Shown here: positions 6,700 to 7,471 of the stretch, in pieces
How positions within the stretch are numbered: position 1 is the first letter of the stretch
Layout of the letters: each line of letters opens with the position of its first letter
NCBI GenBank assembly: GCA_010021145.1
Contig: RGRP01000036.1
Span: 1 to 7,471 of the forward strand
Origin: Candidatus Fonsibacter lacus
GTDB lineage: Bacteria > Pseudomonadota > Alphaproteobacteria > Pelagibacterales > Pelagibacteraceae
Length of the DNA: 7,471 nucleotides
Reading direction: 5' to 3'
Notes under the pieces: generated by a model
The model's input: the letters and a program-made list of their open reading frames with translations, nothing else
The model's database searches: none
What the model was told of the DNA's origin: nothing
Program-made: the position numbers and the translations under genes

Positions 6700-6912
6700 A
6701 TGATAAAAAAAGGTCAAAAAATTCTATTTAAAGACTTTCAAACGGATAAAATTTATCTTGGCGAAGTCGTAAGCCACAATATGCCAAAAACATCAATGCA
6801 TTATAATTCTGATATTGATGTTAAAGTTGGAGACAAAGAATTAAATATTATTCCTGAGAATATCATTTATTTCATTAAGAATGACGGAGAATTAACTAAA
6901 ATCTTAAATTAA
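6700..6912 (+). CDS. Hypothetical small beta-rich protein
   Basis: I do not recognise this 70-residue protein. It begins MIKKGQKILFKDFQTDKIY and has alternating strand-like stretches (ILFKD, IYLGEVVSH, IDVKVGDKELNIIP, IIYFIK), as expected of a small SH3-like or KOW-like barrel; that is only a shape guess. There is no signal peptide, membrane segment or metal-binding motif. The ATG at 6700 follows an 18-base spacer without a clear Shine-Dalgarno; an ATG five bases earlier (6695) is closed by a stop after two codons. Codon use is like that of its neighbours, and the gap to the next small gene is only 4 bases, so it is probably part of the same transcript. Confidence 0.55.
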   Translation: MIKKGQKILFKDFQTDKIYLGEVVSHNMPKTSMHYNSDIDVKVGDKELNIIPENIIYFIKNDGELTKILN

Positions 6913-6916
6913 TTAT

Positions 6917-7096
6917 ATGCCACTAACAGCTATATATAATTCTTCAACTAGCACTACCAAGACTAACTCAAATAATAGTCAAAAAGTAGGGGTTAGTGAG
7001 CCATTAAAAAACCACCCCCATAATTTAAAAAATATCTCACCCCCACCACCTAAAAAAGAAGATAAACAATTAAGCCTTTTTGATTTTATAAATTAA
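6917..7096 (+). CDS. 59-aa protein with C-terminal sliding-clamp-binding motif QLSLF
   Basis: This short open frame begins 4 bases after the previous stop and ends 11 bases before the integrase ATG. The translation has a disordered Ser/Thr/Asn-rich N-terminus (MPLTAIYNSSTSTTKTNSNN), a middle with PPPPKK (residues 42-47) and a C-terminus KQLSLFDFIN. QLSLF (51-55) is the textbook pentapeptide (QL[S/D]LF) with which bacterial polymerases, MutS and other factors dock on the DnaN beta clamp, usually at or near a protein terminus as here. The rest shows no fold, which is normal for a tethered short linear motif. It may recruit or inhibit the host clamp, or tether a partner protein to it. There is no Shine-Dalgarno and it is small, so coding status rests on tight spacing, consistent codon use and the motif. 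Chance occurrence is possible. Confidence 0.55.
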   Translation: MPLTAIYNSSTSTTKTNSNNSQKVGVSEPLKNHPHNLKNISPPPPKKEDKQLSLFDFIN

Positions 7097-7107
7097 CAAA
7101 TTTCACT

Positions 7108-7471
7108 ATGATTAACACAAGATATAATGAACAAAATGAGGTTGTAAAATATCAATTTTTTCAAGAATTGGCAGAATGTGGAATTAATGATAAAGACCCA
7201 AGAGATCCAAAAACAATTCTGCAATATATTAATGCTATTCACGAGCTAGAAGTCGCCACCAATTTTAAAGATTTTAGAAATTATGATTTAAATTTTGCAT
7301 TAGAATTTAAAAGCCATTTAGAAAATAAAATAAGCAAGAAAACAGGCAAAAATATTTCTAAATCTCTTTATGTTCATTATCTCAAATATAACAAAGAATT
7401 TTTTGAATGGTTAAAAAAAGAGAAAAAGGAATATTCAAAACTTAACCAAAAAGACATCAACTATCTAAAAA
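7108..7471 (+). CDS. Probable tyrosine-recombinase integrase, N-terminal part (3' end outside window)
   Basis: There are 121 complete codons before the right edge, with no stop. The visible protein looks like the N-terminal SAM-like core-binding part of a phage tyrosine recombinase: a helix with T-I-x-x-Y-I-x-x-I-x-x-L (residues 36-47), a loop leading to an F.DF..YDLNFALEFKSHL helix (53-71), then SKSLYVHYLKYNKEFFEWL (84-102), the typical last helix pair ending in Phe-Phe-x-Trp-Leu, followed by LNQKDINYLK where the catalytic domain would begin. The catalytic R...H-x-x-R...Y residues lie outside the window, so activity cannot be judged. The ATG at 7108 is 11 bases after the previous stop and has no clear Shine-Dalgarno. 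If correct, it would integrate or excise the element. An alternative is a XerC/D-like or invertase-type recombinase, or an unrelated helical DNA-binding protein. Confidence 0.6.
   Translation, partial: MINTRYNEQNEVVKYQFFQELAECGINDKDPRDPKTILQYINAIHELEVATNFKDFRNYDLNFALEFKSHLENKISKKTGKNISKSLYVHYLKYNKEFFEWLKKEKKEYSKLNQKDINYLK

Noticed and set aside
1..7471. tRNA genes, CRISPR arrays, insertion sequences
   Set aside because: No cloverleaf, regularly spaced repeats, terminal inverted repeats or transposase were seen on either strand.

Overview
The window is a strongly A+T-rich piece of a tailed double-stranded DNA phage or prophage. It carries most of a head-assembly module, all on the + strand and packed with overlaps or gaps of a few bases. 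The gene order (portal, small gene, GroES co-chaperonin, scaffold, conserved small head-region gene, decoration-type protein, major capsid protein, beta-rich virion proteins) and the portal and capsid sequence styles resemble phages known mainly from proteobacteria. The base composition fits a low-GC host, for example an AT-rich alphaproteobacterium. That host assignment is inference; no host gene is present.

Layout. Bases 1-1728 hold the C-terminal part of a portal protein; its frame is open to the left edge, so the true start is outside. Next come an unrecognised 89-aa protein (1732-2001), a GroES-like co-chaperonin (1994-2338), a scaffolding-type protein (2329-3333), a conserved phage protein of unknown role (3349-3867) and a probable decoration or minor capsid protein (3870-4481). 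Bases 4506-5041 hold a major capsid protein gene that is internally deleted and frameshifted. After a 71-base gap with a small hairpin come a beta-rich, lectin-fold-like protein (5113-5808), a second beta-rich virion-type protein (5817-6464) and three small genes (6466-6681, 6700-6912, 6917-7096). The right edge cuts the start of a probable tyrosine-recombinase integrase (7108-7471).

How they fit together. Portal, scaffold, capsid and decoration protein would form the procapsid, and the phage GroES probably works with host GroEL to fold one or more of them. The integrase suggests a temperate or formerly temperate element. The visible intact genes show no other decay, so the broken capsid gene stands out as either a real lesion or an assembly error.

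Points most worth a second look: (1) the capsid gene, which keeps its family N-terminus and C-terminus but lacks the middle; (2) a 59-aa protein ending in QLSLF, the consensus bacterial sliding-clamp (DnaN)-binding motif; (3) the virus-encoded GroES inside the head operon with the clearest ribosome-binding site of the window; (4) a hairpin with a T-loop-like UGAAAUU loop after the capsid gene; (5) an integrase directly downstream of the head genes.
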